Source of the DNA: Pseudomonadota bacterium
GTDB taxonomy: Bacteria; Pseudomonadota; Alphaproteobacteria; Acetobacterales; Acetobacteraceae
Length of the DNA: 28,227 bases
Direction: 5' to 3'
Assembly (NCBI GenBank): GCA_021845835.1
Contig: JAJZVE010000002.1
Span: 1-28,227, forward strand
Made by a program: the position numbers and the translations under genes. Shown one piece after another: positions 15,486 to 24,159 of the stretch. Below the pieces are notes generated by a model, which worked only from the letters and a program-made list of their open reading frames with translations, ran no database searches and was not told the origin of the DNA. The first letter of the stretch is position 1. The number at the start of each line of letters is the position of its first letter.

Positions 15486-16166
15486 ATGATGCACGGCAGC
15501 GCTGTTCCAGCCTATGGGTTATGGTCACTCGTGATCATCAACTCGGGCATCTTCATCTTCTTCGCGTTCAGCTTTTTCAAGCCGCGGACGAAGCGGGACT
15601 GGCGGTCCTTCGGCGCGTTCAGCGCCTTCCTGGTCGCCCTGTTCACCGAGATGTACGGCTTCCCGCTGACCATCTACCTTCTCTCCGGCTGGCTGCAGAG
15701 CCGCTATCCGAACGTCAACTGGTTCGCCCACGACTCCGGCCATCTGCTGGAGATGATGTTCGGCTGGAAGGCCAACCCGCATTTCGGGCCCTTCCATGTC
15801 CTCAGTTTCATCTTCATCGGCGGCGGGTTCTGGCTGATCGCCGCCGGCTGGCAGGTTCTCTACCGCGCGCAGCGGGAGCACACGCTCGCCACGACCGGCC
15901 CCTACGCCCAGGTGCGGCATCCGCAGTATGTCGGCTTCGTGCTGGTGATGTTCGGGTTCCTGCTGCAGTGGCCGACGCTGCTGACGCTCGCGATGTTCCC
16001 GGTGCTGGTGTTCATGTACGCCCATCTGGCGCGGACGGAGGAGCGCGAATCGCTCAGGGAGTTCGGCAGTGCATACGAAGCCTATATGCGCAGCGTGCCT
16101 GCCTTTCTGCCACATCTCGGCGCCCTGTTCGGCCACGGGCCGCACGAGCACGCGGGGAATCAGTGA
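15486..16166 (+). CDS. ICMT/PEMT-like membrane methyltransferase family protein
   Basis: The 226-aa protein starts at ATG 15486 with GGAG upstream; the second codon is also ATG. There are about five hydrophobic segments. The C-terminal third carries the SAM-binding pattern of isoprenylcysteine carboxyl methyltransferase / phospholipid methyltransferase relatives: TTGPYAQVRHPQYVGFV (about 138-154), then ARTEERESLREFGSAYEAYMRSVPAFLP (about 179-206). Bacterial members next to metal genes have no known substrate; lipid or small-molecule methylation is possible. The His at the end (HGPHEH) adds to the His-rich tails seen in this cluster. It follows the DUF2933 gene and precedes the Spy-like gene in the same orientation. 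Confidence 0.85.
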   Translation: MMHGSAVPAYGLWSLVIINSGIFIFFAFSFFKPRTKRDWRSFGAFSAFLVALFTEMYGFPLTIYLLSGWLQSRYPNVNWFAHDSGHLLEMMFGWKANPHFGPFHVLSFIFIGGGFWLIAAGWQVLYRAQREHTLATTGPYAQVRHPQYVGFVLVMFGFLLQWPTLLTLAMFPVLVFMYAHLARTEERESLREFGSAYEAYMRSVPAFLPHLGALFGHGPHEHAGNQ

Positions 16167-16286
16167 CGCTGCGGCGTTGGATCTGAAACGCGGAGAGCGG
16201 ATGGATGGCGGGCCGGCGGTCGCCTGGAGGAGATGTTGAGACCGTCCGTTCCCGAGCCTCACTGCCTTGCAAAATGGAGAGACAGA

Positions 16287-17015
16287 ATGATCCGGCTTCC
16301 TGGCTTCATACTTGGGGCAATCGCACTGACGGCGTCTGCCTCTCTGGCACTCGCGCAGACTTCGGGCGACCATGCCTCCCACCACGCGCCGGCGAACGAG
16401 CCACTGCAGACCGCGCAGGCGGAGGTCCCGATGCAGGGTCAGGGCGGCATGATGGGGCCGGGCATGATGGGCGGCATGATGCGGATGATGGAGGAGGACG
16501 CAGACGCGCAGGACAGCGGCGCCATGACGGGCGGTCGCATGGCGGGACCCGGTGCAATGGCCGGTCGCAACACGCCGATGATGCACATGATGCGCGGCAT
16601 GACCGAGATGATGCTGGGCATGAACCAGATGATGCAGGGCATCCCGCCTTCCGGCAGCAGGACCGGCATGATGCCCGGCGGCTCGGTCGAGGACCGTATC
16701 GCCGGCTTGCGCGACGAACTCGGCATCACCCAGGCGCAGCTTCCGCAGTGGAACGCCTTTGCTGACGCGCTGCGGGCGCACGCGAAAGCCATGCGGGAGA
16801 TGCGGACGCAGATGATGGGCCAGGGTATCGCCGCAAGCTGGCCCGACCGCATCGCGCGGCACGAGCGCAGGTTGACCGCCCATCTCGAGGCGCTGAAGGC
16901 GATGGAAGGTCCCACCCGTGCCCTGTGGGAGGCCTTCTCGGAGGAACAGCGGCGCAAGGCCGGGGAATTGATGGGCGGTCCGATGGAGCCGATGGGAATG
17001 ATGGGAAGAATGTGA
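16287..17015 (+). CDS. Spy/CpxP-like periplasmic protein, Met-rich
   Basis: The 242-aa protein starts at ATG 16287 with GGAGAG upstream. A signal peptide (about 1-23, ending LALAQ) precedes a His/Met-rich linker (SHHAP, then several GGMM/GMM units, about 50-125). From about 130 there is an amphipathic helical domain: EDRIAGLRDELGITQAQLP, FADALRAHAKAMREMRTQM and EEQRRKAGELM. This matches the LTxxQ region of Spy/CpxP proteins, ATP-independent periplasmic chaperones induced by envelope stress including copper and zinc. The Met-rich insert is longer than in standard Spy, suggesting metal binding as well. The 120-base gap before it (16167-16286) could hold its own promoter. Confidence 0.85.
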   Translation: MIRLPGFILGAIALTASASLALAQTSGDHASHHAPANEPLQTAQAEVPMQGQGGMMGPGMMGGMMRMMEEDADAQDSGAMTGGRMAGPGAMAGRNTPMMHMMRGMTEMMLGMNQMMQGIPPSGSRTGMMPGGSVEDRIAGLRDELGITQAQLPQWNAFADALRAHAKAMREMRTQMMGQGIAASWPDRIARHERRLTAHLEALKAMEGPTRALWEAFSEEQRRKAGELMGGPMEPMGMMGRM

Positions 17016-17022
17016 AGGCATC

Positions 17023-17154
17023 ATGCACGATGGCGGCACGATGAGCGGCGGCGGCATGTGGCTCGGGATGGGGATCTGGTGGATTCTCATCCTGGTGCTG
17101 GTGGTGCTTGGCATCGCCGCGCTCGCGCGTTACCTGTTTGGTGGACGGGGCTAA
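17023..17154 (+). CDS. 43-aa Met/Gly-rich membrane miniprotein
   Basis: This short frame begins MHDGGTMSGGGMWLGMG and continues as one hydrophobic helix (about residues 19-37, WWILILVLVVLGIAALA), ending RYLFGGRG. It starts 7 bases after the Spy-like stop, with GAAGG just before ATG 17023, and ends in TAA 17154 before a hairpin. Small single-helix proteins with an N-terminal GGM patch appear behind Spy-type genes in other metal clusters, but this one has no name I can give. Coding is supported by the hydrophobic core with flanking charges and by tight spacing. A membrane anchor or modulator of the upstream proteins is possible. Confidence 0.6.
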   Translation: MHDGGTMSGGGMWLGMGIWWILILVLVVLGIAALARYLFGGRG

Positions 17155-17160
17155 CGGACA

Positions 17161-17187
17161 AGGAGATCGGCGAGGCGTTGATCTCCT
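17161..17187 (+). terminator. Hairpin after the miniprotein, possible terminator
   Basis: AGGAGATC (17161-17168) pairs perfectly with GATCTCCT (17180-17187) around an 11-base loop, 6 bases after the TAA of the miniprotein gene. A further ACGG/CCGT pair can form beyond a 3-base bulge. No T tract follows, so it is not a textbook intrinsic terminator; transcript end or RNA protection is likely. Confidence 0.4.
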
Positions 17188-17586
17188 CCGTTGCAGCTTC
17201 TGCGCTTGCAGCACGGTGAAGGCGGCGTCAATCGCGGTGATCTGGCCGAGTCAGGTGTTGAGCGACACCATCGATATACCAACTTATACCAAGACGCTGT
17301 GCATTTTGCTTCTCCTCTGCTGCCAAGGCGCAAGGCGAAGGGTCGGACACTTATATTCCATGCGTGGCTGCGCGCGCTGGCTCAGCCACGCATTGATCTG
17401 GGTCAGATTCGGCCAGAAATCCGAGAGCTGTGGCCGTTCCGTTCAACATGACTCCCCGGAAACGTGCCGACAGCCTCATCCCTGATCGAGGGCAGCTACG
17501 ACCGACATTTGATCATCTCAGAAACACCCTCGCCAGCAGCGGGAAAACGTCCTCTGGAGCGGCCCGTCTCCCGAATTGCGGGCTGG
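17188..17586. other. Gene-free stretch between the metal module and the MerR gene
   Basis: No gene is supported here. Short frames exist on both strands but have no ribosome site or domain. There are two TATACCAA copies 10 bases apart (17275-17282 and 17285-17292) and an imperfect FNR-like TTGATCTGGGTCAG at 17393-17406. The base use is less GC-rich around 17270-17370 than in flanking genes, which may reflect a decayed insertion; I cannot identify one. Confidence 0.4.
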
Positions 17587-18036
17587 CTACAGCCCCGTCC
17601 CGCCATGTCCGTTGTGCAGGCAATGCGCGTGCGACTGGTCGGCCAGCACCTCGATGACGCGGCATTCCGCCACGCGGCCGTGGCTGCACGCAGCCACCAT
17701 GCGCGCGAGCTCCGCTTCCAGCGCCTGCAGGCGGGCGATGCGGCTGCGCACGGCCGCCAGGTGCGAACGGGCGATCGCATCCGCCTCGGCGCAGGGCCGC
17801 TCCGGGTCGTCGGCAAGCCGCAGCAACTCGCGCACATCCTCCAGCGGAAAGCCGAGTTCGCGCGCGTGCCGGATGAAGGCAAGCCGGTCGCGATGGGCCT
17901 GGGTGTAGAGGCGATGCCCGCCCGCCGTCCGCACGGGGGCGGGCATGATTCCGTCGCGCTCGTACCAGCGGATCGTCTCGACCTTCGTGCCGGTCCGCCG
18001 GGCCAGATCGCCGATCGCATAGACCTCACCGTCCAT
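17587..18036 (-). CDS. MerR-family heavy-metal regulator (CadR/PbrR-like)
   Basis: The 149-aa protein starts at ATG 18036. The winged-helix DNA-binding part (1-70) is typical: YAIGDLARRTGTKVETIRWYERDGIMP, then GGHRLYTQ and FIRHARELGF. A long dimer helix (about 84-116) leads to the metal loop. Cysteines C82, C117 and C125 match the three-Cys set of PbrR and CadR, and a His-rich tail (SHAHCLHNGHGG) fits CadR, which also uses C-terminal His residues. Lead, cadmium or zinc sensing is therefore likely; CueR-type copper sensing is less so. It is divergent from the P1B-ATPase gene across 141 bases containing a perfect MerR-type dyad. A broken copy of the same gene lies at 4948-5232. Confidence 0.93.
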   Translation of the reverse strand: MDGEVYAIGDLARRTGTKVETIRWYERDGIMPAPVRTAGGHRLYTQAHRDRLAFIRHARELGFPLEDVRELLRLADDPERPCAEADAIARSHLAAVRSRIARLQALEAELARMVAACSHGRVAECRVIEVLADQSHAHCLHNGHGGTGL

Positions 18037-18118
18037 CGTCTCGTTCCTCGCATTGTCGCCCCTGCCGGCCGTGGCGGGCTGCCGATCCAGGCGGGCACGA
18101 AAGCAGCGAAAAAGGGGC

Positions 18119-18149
18119 TTGAACCTATAGTTACTATAGGTGCCATGTT
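18119..18149 (+). promoter_or_regulatory. MerR-type promoter/operator of the P1B-ATPase
   Basis: The 19-base dyad ACCTATAGTTACTATAGGT (18123-18141) is a perfect 8+3+8 inverted repeat. It overlaps a -35 hexamer TTGAAC (18119-18124). A -10-like CATGTT (18144-18149) follows after 19 bases, the over-long spacer that MerR proteins correct by DNA distortion. The -10 is weak (3 of 6). The layout implies that transcription starts near 18156, so the ATPase start must lie downstream of that point. Confidence 0.8.
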
Positions 18150-18177
18150 CCCTGCGGCAAGCAAGCAGGGCGGCAAT

Positions 18178-20477
<2,300 letters not shown>

Positions 20478-20481
<4 letters not shown>

Positions 20482-20870
20482 GCAATACCACTTCAACCCA
20501 TGCCGCCGACACCCCGGCCGACATGCTCTGCCCGCGTTGCCGCGTGGACCTCGTGATGAGCGAACGCCAGGGCATCGAGATCGACTACTGCCCGAAGTGC
20601 CGCGGCGTGTGGCTGGATCGCGGGGAGTTGGACAAGATCATCGAGCGCAATGCCCAGTACTCGGCGGCCCCACCCGCTGCGCCACAGGATGCGCCAACGA
20701 GCCCCACGGCTCAGAGTCCCTGGGTTGCCCCGAACGCGCCGCCACCCGGATACCCGTCGGCGGCTCCGGGACCGGGCTACGACCCATACTATCAGGGCGG
20801 ACATGGTGGCGGCCATCACGGCGGCCGTCACGGGGGCCACAACTCGTTCCTAGGCCGGCTGTTCGGGTGA
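20478..20870 (+). CDS. Zinc-ribbon (zf-TFIIB type) small protein
   Basis: The 130-aa protein starts at ATG 20478, sharing ATGA with the ATPase stop, so it is translated in tandem with the pump. A zinc ribbon is clear: CPRC (about residues 17-20) and CPKC (about 37-40) with the family tail GVWLDRGELDKIIE. The rest is Pro/Gly/His-rich and probably disordered (PPPGYPSAAPGPGYDPYY, then GGHGGGHHGGRHGGH), ending FLGRLFG. Zf-TFIIB proteins of this shape are common and uncharacterised. The His/Gly tail could bind zinc, which would suit its coupling to a zinc/cadmium pump (inference). Confidence 0.85.
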
Positions 20871-20877
20871 TCGGGAC

Positions 20878-21459
20878 GTGAGCAGCATGCCGGAGCCGGA
20901 GTCCCGCCGGCTGTTGGCTCCTCCTGCAAACCGCGGAATCAGACGACTGGAGCGATTCCTGGAAGTGATCCTGTTCGCCGGCCGCTGGCTGCTCGCCCCC
21001 GTCTATGTCGGTCTTCTGGTCACGCTCGGCATGATCACGGTCAAGTTCGTGCAGGAGCTAATCAACACGCTGCCTGGCCTGCTCGCCATGAAGGATGGCG
21101 AAATGGCCATGTTCGCCCTGAGCCTGGTGGACCTGGCGCTGCTGGGCAATCTCCTGCTGATGGTCACTTTTGTCGGTTACGAGAACTTCGTCTCGAAGCT
21201 CCACATCACAGAGCACGAGGACCGGCCCGGCTGGATGGGCCTCGTGGATTTCGGCGGCCTCAAGCTGAAGCTGCTCAGCTCGATCGTCGCGATCTCGGCC
21301 ATCCATCTCCTGCGGACGTTCCTGAATTTGCGCGAAGTCCCGAAAGACGACGTGGCCTGGCAGCTCGCCATCCATCTCGGCTTCGTCGTCTCCGGCCTGC
21401 TGCTCGCCTGGATGGACCGGCTCAGCGGATCGGCCCACGTGACGGCGCGGCCTGACTGA
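20878..21459 (+). CDS. UPF0114 (YqhA-like) membrane protein
   Basis: The 193-aa protein is given from GTG 20878; ATG 20887 (residue 4) is also possible, and neither has a strong ribosome site. Four hydrophobic segments fit the family: about 31-57 (EVILFAGRWLLAPVYVGLL), about 77-100 (AMFALSLVDLALLGNLLLMVTF), about 136-152 and about 164-182. The conserved VGYENFVSKL and GLVDFGGLKLKLLSSIVAISAIHLL blocks identify UPF0114. Function is unknown. It is 7 bases behind the zinc-ribbon gene in the same orientation, suggesting one transcript with the ATPase. Confidence 0.88.
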   Translation: MSSMPEPESRRLLAPPANRGIRRLERFLEVILFAGRWLLAPVYVGLLVTLGMITVKFVQELINTLPGLLAMKDGEMAMFALSLVDLALLGNLLLMVTFVGYENFVSKLHITEHEDRPGWMGLVDFGGLKLKLLSSIVAISAIHLLRTFLNLREVPKDDVAWQLAIHLGFVVSGLLLAWMDRLSGSAHVTARPD

Positions 21460-21804
21460 ACTTGGCCACGGTGGACAAGGGGGGCGGCACGAACGGAGAT
21501 CGCCTTGGCGACCCGGATGAGACAGTTGAGCGCATTGATGCTGATGCCGATGGCAACTCGGCCCACCGGGTAAGCTGAACTCGAGCACGAGGCCCAACCA
21601 CCGTCTGTGCAGTTCTTGGTCGTCGGTTGTTGTACGGTGACGACACAGTTCATTGAGATGGGTCAAGGCATATTGGCGTCTGAATGTCGTCAATCCGACT
21701 CCGACAAAAGACTGAATGGATTGCAGATCGCGAGCGACTTCGATGCGGCGAGCGGTGTGACCGCGAGCGGCGTGACCCCAGATTAAGCGCTGAGTGGTGC
21801 CCAC
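21460..21804. other. Gene-free stretch before the beta-solenoid gene
   Basis: No supported gene. A hydrophilic minus-strand reading (about 21460-21646) has no start signal and may be decayed coding DNA. TTGAGATGGGTCAA at 21653-21666 has the FNR-family core TTGA-N6-TCAA (8 of 10 against the full consensus), about 140 bases before ATG 21805, and could be a weak regulatory site. Confidence 0.3.
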
Positions 21805-22803
21805 ATGGTTATGAACACAGGAATACTCCCCCACCAGGACGTGGAGATCGGACCCGACCACGTTACGTCGCTTCACTCCGGCGACGACGTGGTGCATGTG
21901 ACCGGGCCTGGCACGGTCATCCAGACCGGCGGCTCGCACACGATCGTCTCCGACCATGGCCCGATGACGGTCAACGCAACAGGTGGCAACAGCGTAATCT
22001 TCGGCAGCAGGGACGGCGACCTGATCAACGAAGGTCCGTCATGCGTGTTCGTCGGTGCCGCAAACGGCGGTGTGTCAACGATCAACGCCAGCCCCGGCGG
22101 CAGCGACACGATCTTTGCCGGGAACGGCGTTGTCTATCACGGTGAACGCGGCGACCATTCGCTCTTCATCGGCGGCAACGGCGCCGCCACGGTCAACTCG
22201 GCGGCAAATCAGACGCTGTTCGCCGGCACCGGCGGCGGCATTTATACGGCCGGGTCGAATCAGTTCTTCTTCGCTGGCGCCGGCGGCGCCGACACCGTCA
22301 TCGGCAACGCAGCCAGTTCAACCCTCTGGACTCATGACCGCGAGAGACTAACCCTTATGACGGGGTCGGCCGGCGGGCCGGGCGCGCACATCGTGGCTTT
22401 CGGGGACCAAGATAACATCGACATGATGCATGGCAGCGGCCATGACAGCGTGATCCTGTGGAGTGCTCAGATCGCCTCGGGCGGCGTTGCCTATGGCTTC
22501 ACCGGCAACACCACACTGACTGCCTCCACTACAGGCGGTGACTTGTTCGCGTTGTTCTCCGGCTCGCAGTTCGGCATGCCGTCCAATGGTCCACACACCA
22601 TTACGATCGCCAACTGGCAGCCCAGCGACATTCTGGACCTGAGTTTCGCGCAGGACCACGCCGGGAACTTCCTCGCGGGATACTCGGCTGCCGACGCCGC
22701 CTCCGCACAGGCACAGCTCGCGGCGGGTAACTCCTTCACCTTGTCCGATGACACCACCGTGACGTTCGAAGGCGCCAAGCCGACGACCATCCTGCACGTT
22801 TGA
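21805..22803 (+). CDS. Gly/Asn-rich beta-solenoid-like (RTX-like) protein
   Basis: The 332-aa protein starts at ATG 21805 (ATG 21811 also possible); no clear ribosome site. It is built of short irregular repeats of the kind hydrophobic-F-x-G-x-x-G-G-x-x-T, for example NSVIFGS, SDTIFAGNG, HSLFIGGNG, NQTLFAGTGGG and NQFFFAGAGGADTVIG (about residues 60-170). The classic RTX nonapeptide GGxGxD is only partly kept (GGADTV, GGSDTI). There is no N-terminal signal peptide, as expected for type I secretion substrates, and the C-terminal part (about 265-332: ANWQPSDILDLSFAQD, LSDDTTVTFEGAK) resembles the calcium-binding repeat-protein ends common in Acetobacteraceae. A secreted adhesin-like or matrix role is inferred. 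It stands alone; no hlyBD-type exporter genes are in view. Confidence 0.7.
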   Translation: MVMNTGILPHQDVEIGPDHVTSLHSGDDVVHVTGPGTVIQTGGSHTIVSDHGPMTVNATGGNSVIFGSRDGDLINEGPSCVFVGAANGGVSTINASPGGSDTIFAGNGVVYHGERGDHSLFIGGNGAATVNSAANQTLFAGTGGGIYTAGSNQFFFAGAGGADTVIGNAASSTLWTHDRERLTLMTGSAGGPGAHIVAFGDQDNIDMMHGSGHDSVILWSAQIASGGVAYGFTGNTTLTASTTGGDLFALFSGSQFGMPSNGPHTITIANWQPSDILDLSFAQDHAGNFLAGYSAADAASAQAQLAAGNSFTLSDDTTVTFEGAKPTTILHV

Positions 22804-23344
22804 CTGCCCCGCTACGCCGTGTAAGCGCCGTAGTCAAAATCCGGGATCAAAAATCCTGCGAATACGCCCGCCCACACCGCCACGTCATATCAGTCTCCGG
22901 TCCACCGCATCGGATGTCTACGAATCACACCTCGCGCGCGCCGGAGGCCCCCTCGCGATCCCAGTCACGCGGAGGACGCTCAAGGCTATCAAGCTACGGC
23001 CGACACACAAAAATCGCTGTGACAAGTCCTGGTTTGAGAAGTCCCTGATCGTTGAAGGGGAATTGCCACTTCGCATTGGCTGCGCACGCGCGATAACATC
23101 TTTCTGATCGGCAAGATGTCCGGCGTGAAGTAGGCTGCTCCGTGTGCCTCAAAGTTGCCACAGAGCCGGTCGTTCTCCCGCAATCCCATTCCTCGTTGCG
23201 GCATTGGCGCTGCTCAGAGGATCCGTGCCGCAGGTTGGCAGCCTCTCGGACCGAACCATCTACAAACGCAGGTCGGCTCGAGTGGGTGGGCGCGCGCAAA
23301 GCACCCCTGTCTCGGGGGCTCGCGTCCCTGGCGCAGGAGAACTC
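22804..23344. other. 541-base region without a convincing gene
   Basis: Short frames occur on both strands, but none has a ribosome site, a domain or a credible length. GC content looks lower and stop codons are more frequent around 22830-23150 than in flanking genes. It separates the metal/surface genes from the regulator-trb segment and could be a recombination boundary; I see no IS ends, att repeats or integrase. Confidence 0.4.
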
Positions 23345-23572
23345 ATGGATCTCGTCAGCGCACTGCACAGCGTCCGGACGCGCCTGGGACGGAACGTCAG
23401 GGCCACCCGGATCGAGGCAGGCCTGACGCAAGAGGAGCTGGCGCTGCGGAGTGGTGTCGCACCCGCCCTGCTGGTCCAGCTGGAGAACGGTTGCGGCAAT
23501 CCTGACTTCACCATGCTTGCTGCACTGGCGAAGGCAGTCGGACGCGAGGCCTTCGAGTTGCTGGATGCCTGA
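23345..23572 (+). CDS. Small XRE-family HTH regulator
   Basis: The 75-aa protein is a single helix-turn-helix domain: LGRNVRATRIEAGLTQEELALRSGVAPALLVQLENG (about residues 14-49), with helices 2 and 3 around LTQEELALRSGVAPALL. The start ATG 23345 is clear: AGGAGAA lies 6 bases upstream. It is the usual length of a compact Cro/C-type repressor without an effector domain. It is followed by an intrinsic terminator (23617-23637), so it is its own transcription unit. A role in controlling the transfer genes ahead is plausible from position. Confidence 0.85.
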   Translation: MDLVSALHSVRTRLGRNVRATRIEAGLTQEELALRSGVAPALLVQLENGCGNPDFTMLAALAKAVGREAFELLDA

Positions 23573-23616
23573 CACCCGTCCTTGCCCGTGCCCTCCGGGC
23601 TGGGATGCGCGTCTGA

Positions 23617-23637
23617 TGGCCCAAGGCCAATTTTTTT
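23617..23637 (+). terminator. Intrinsic terminator after the first XRE gene
   Basis: TGGCC (23617-23621), loop CAA and GGCCA (23625-23629) form a perfect 5-bp stem followed by A and seven T (23631-23637), 45 bases after the stop of the first regulator gene. The stem is short but the U tract is strong. Confidence 0.65.
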
Positions 23638-23679
23638 CCTTCCCGCACACGGTTTGCGCGTACAATGACGTGACGGCAT

Positions 23680-23705
23680 CCGGGCCAGGGATTCCCCTGG
23701 CCCGG
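23680..23705 (+). promoter_or_regulatory. Strong hairpin in the leader of the second XRE gene
   Basis: CCGGGCCAGGG (23680-23690) and CCCTGGCCCGG (23695-23705) pair perfectly over 11 bp around an ATTC loop. No T tract follows. A -10-like TACAAT at 23661-23666 sits just upstream, so the hairpin would be at the very 5' end of the mRNA for the regulator and perhaps trb. It could be an operator, an attenuator or a 5' stabiliser. Confidence 0.55.
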
Positions 23706-23767
23706 CGCTGTTGAATCGTGCGTGAGCGGCTTACGTCGCCGGATCAAGGGGGGAGGTTCATTCGGGC

Positions 23768-24073
23768 ATGTCCAGGCAGCCGTCTGCCCACGGTGGAGGG
23801 CGCAAGAATGCCCCCGTCGCCGAGTTCGCCGATGGTGCCGCCGACCAGCTGCGGATGGCATTCGGACAGAATTTCCGCCACGCCCGGGAACGCGCCGGCC
23901 TCACGCAAGGGGACATCGAGGCGCACACGGGCATCAAGCAACACTATGTCTCCCAGATCGAGAGCGGCAAACGGAACCTGACGCTCGACACCATGACCGC
24001 GCTTGCGCTCGCCGTTGGCAAGGATGTGCGCACGTTGCTTAAACCCGCCCCTCCACCTCCGAAGCAGAAATAG
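23768..24073 (+). CDS. XRE-family HTH regulator upstream of trbB
   Basis: The 101-aa protein starts at ATG 23768; GGGGGAGG lies 11-18 bases upstream, a little far. A disordered basic N-terminus (about 1-27) precedes one Cro/C1-type helix-turn-helix (about 34-90: FRHARERAGLTQGDIEAHTGIKQHYVSQIESGKRNLTLDTM), and a Pro-rich tail (LLKPAPPPPKQK) follows. The HTH is complete. It lies 86 bases before trbB, with an AT-rich palindrome between them, so control of the transfer genes is the likely job. It is not a copy of the first XRE protein; only the common fold is shared. Confidence 0.88.
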   Translation: MSRQPSAHGGGRKNAPVAEFADGAADQLRMAFGQNFRHARERAGLTQGDIEAHTGIKQHYVSQIESGKRNLTLDTMTALALAVGKDVRTLLKPAPPPPKQK

Positions 24074-24099
24074 GCCCGCAATCGAGCGCATCAAAGGGC

Positions 24100-24118
24100 T
24101 TGCATTTTATACAATATA
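24100..24118 (+). promoter_or_regulatory. AT-rich palindrome and putative promoter before trbB
   Basis: TATACAATATA (24108-24118) is a TATA-CAA-TATA palindrome, preceded by TTGCAT (24100-24105), in an otherwise very GC-rich area 42-60 bases before ATG 24160. The -35/-10 spacing is not ideal for TTGCAT with TACAAT, so the exact promoter is unclear; an XRE binding site is a good candidate. Confidence 0.45.
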
Positions 24119-24159
24119 GTGACTAGGCTGCAAGCCAGTCAGCCGGCGCTGGCAGGTGC

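Noticed and set aside
15525..17114. A 529-codon minus-strand open frame
   Set aside because: Antisense to the methyltransferase-like and Spy-like genes; His/Pro/Arg-rich translation without domains or a ribosome site.
17393..17406. TTGATCTGGGTCAG as an FNR site
   Set aside because: Only one half-site is good, and the nearest plus-strand gene is about 770 bases away.
17464..18177. In-frame N-terminal extension of the Zn/Cd/Pb ATPase
   Set aside because: It runs antisense through the MerR gene and across the MerR promoter; the true start is downstream of the operator.
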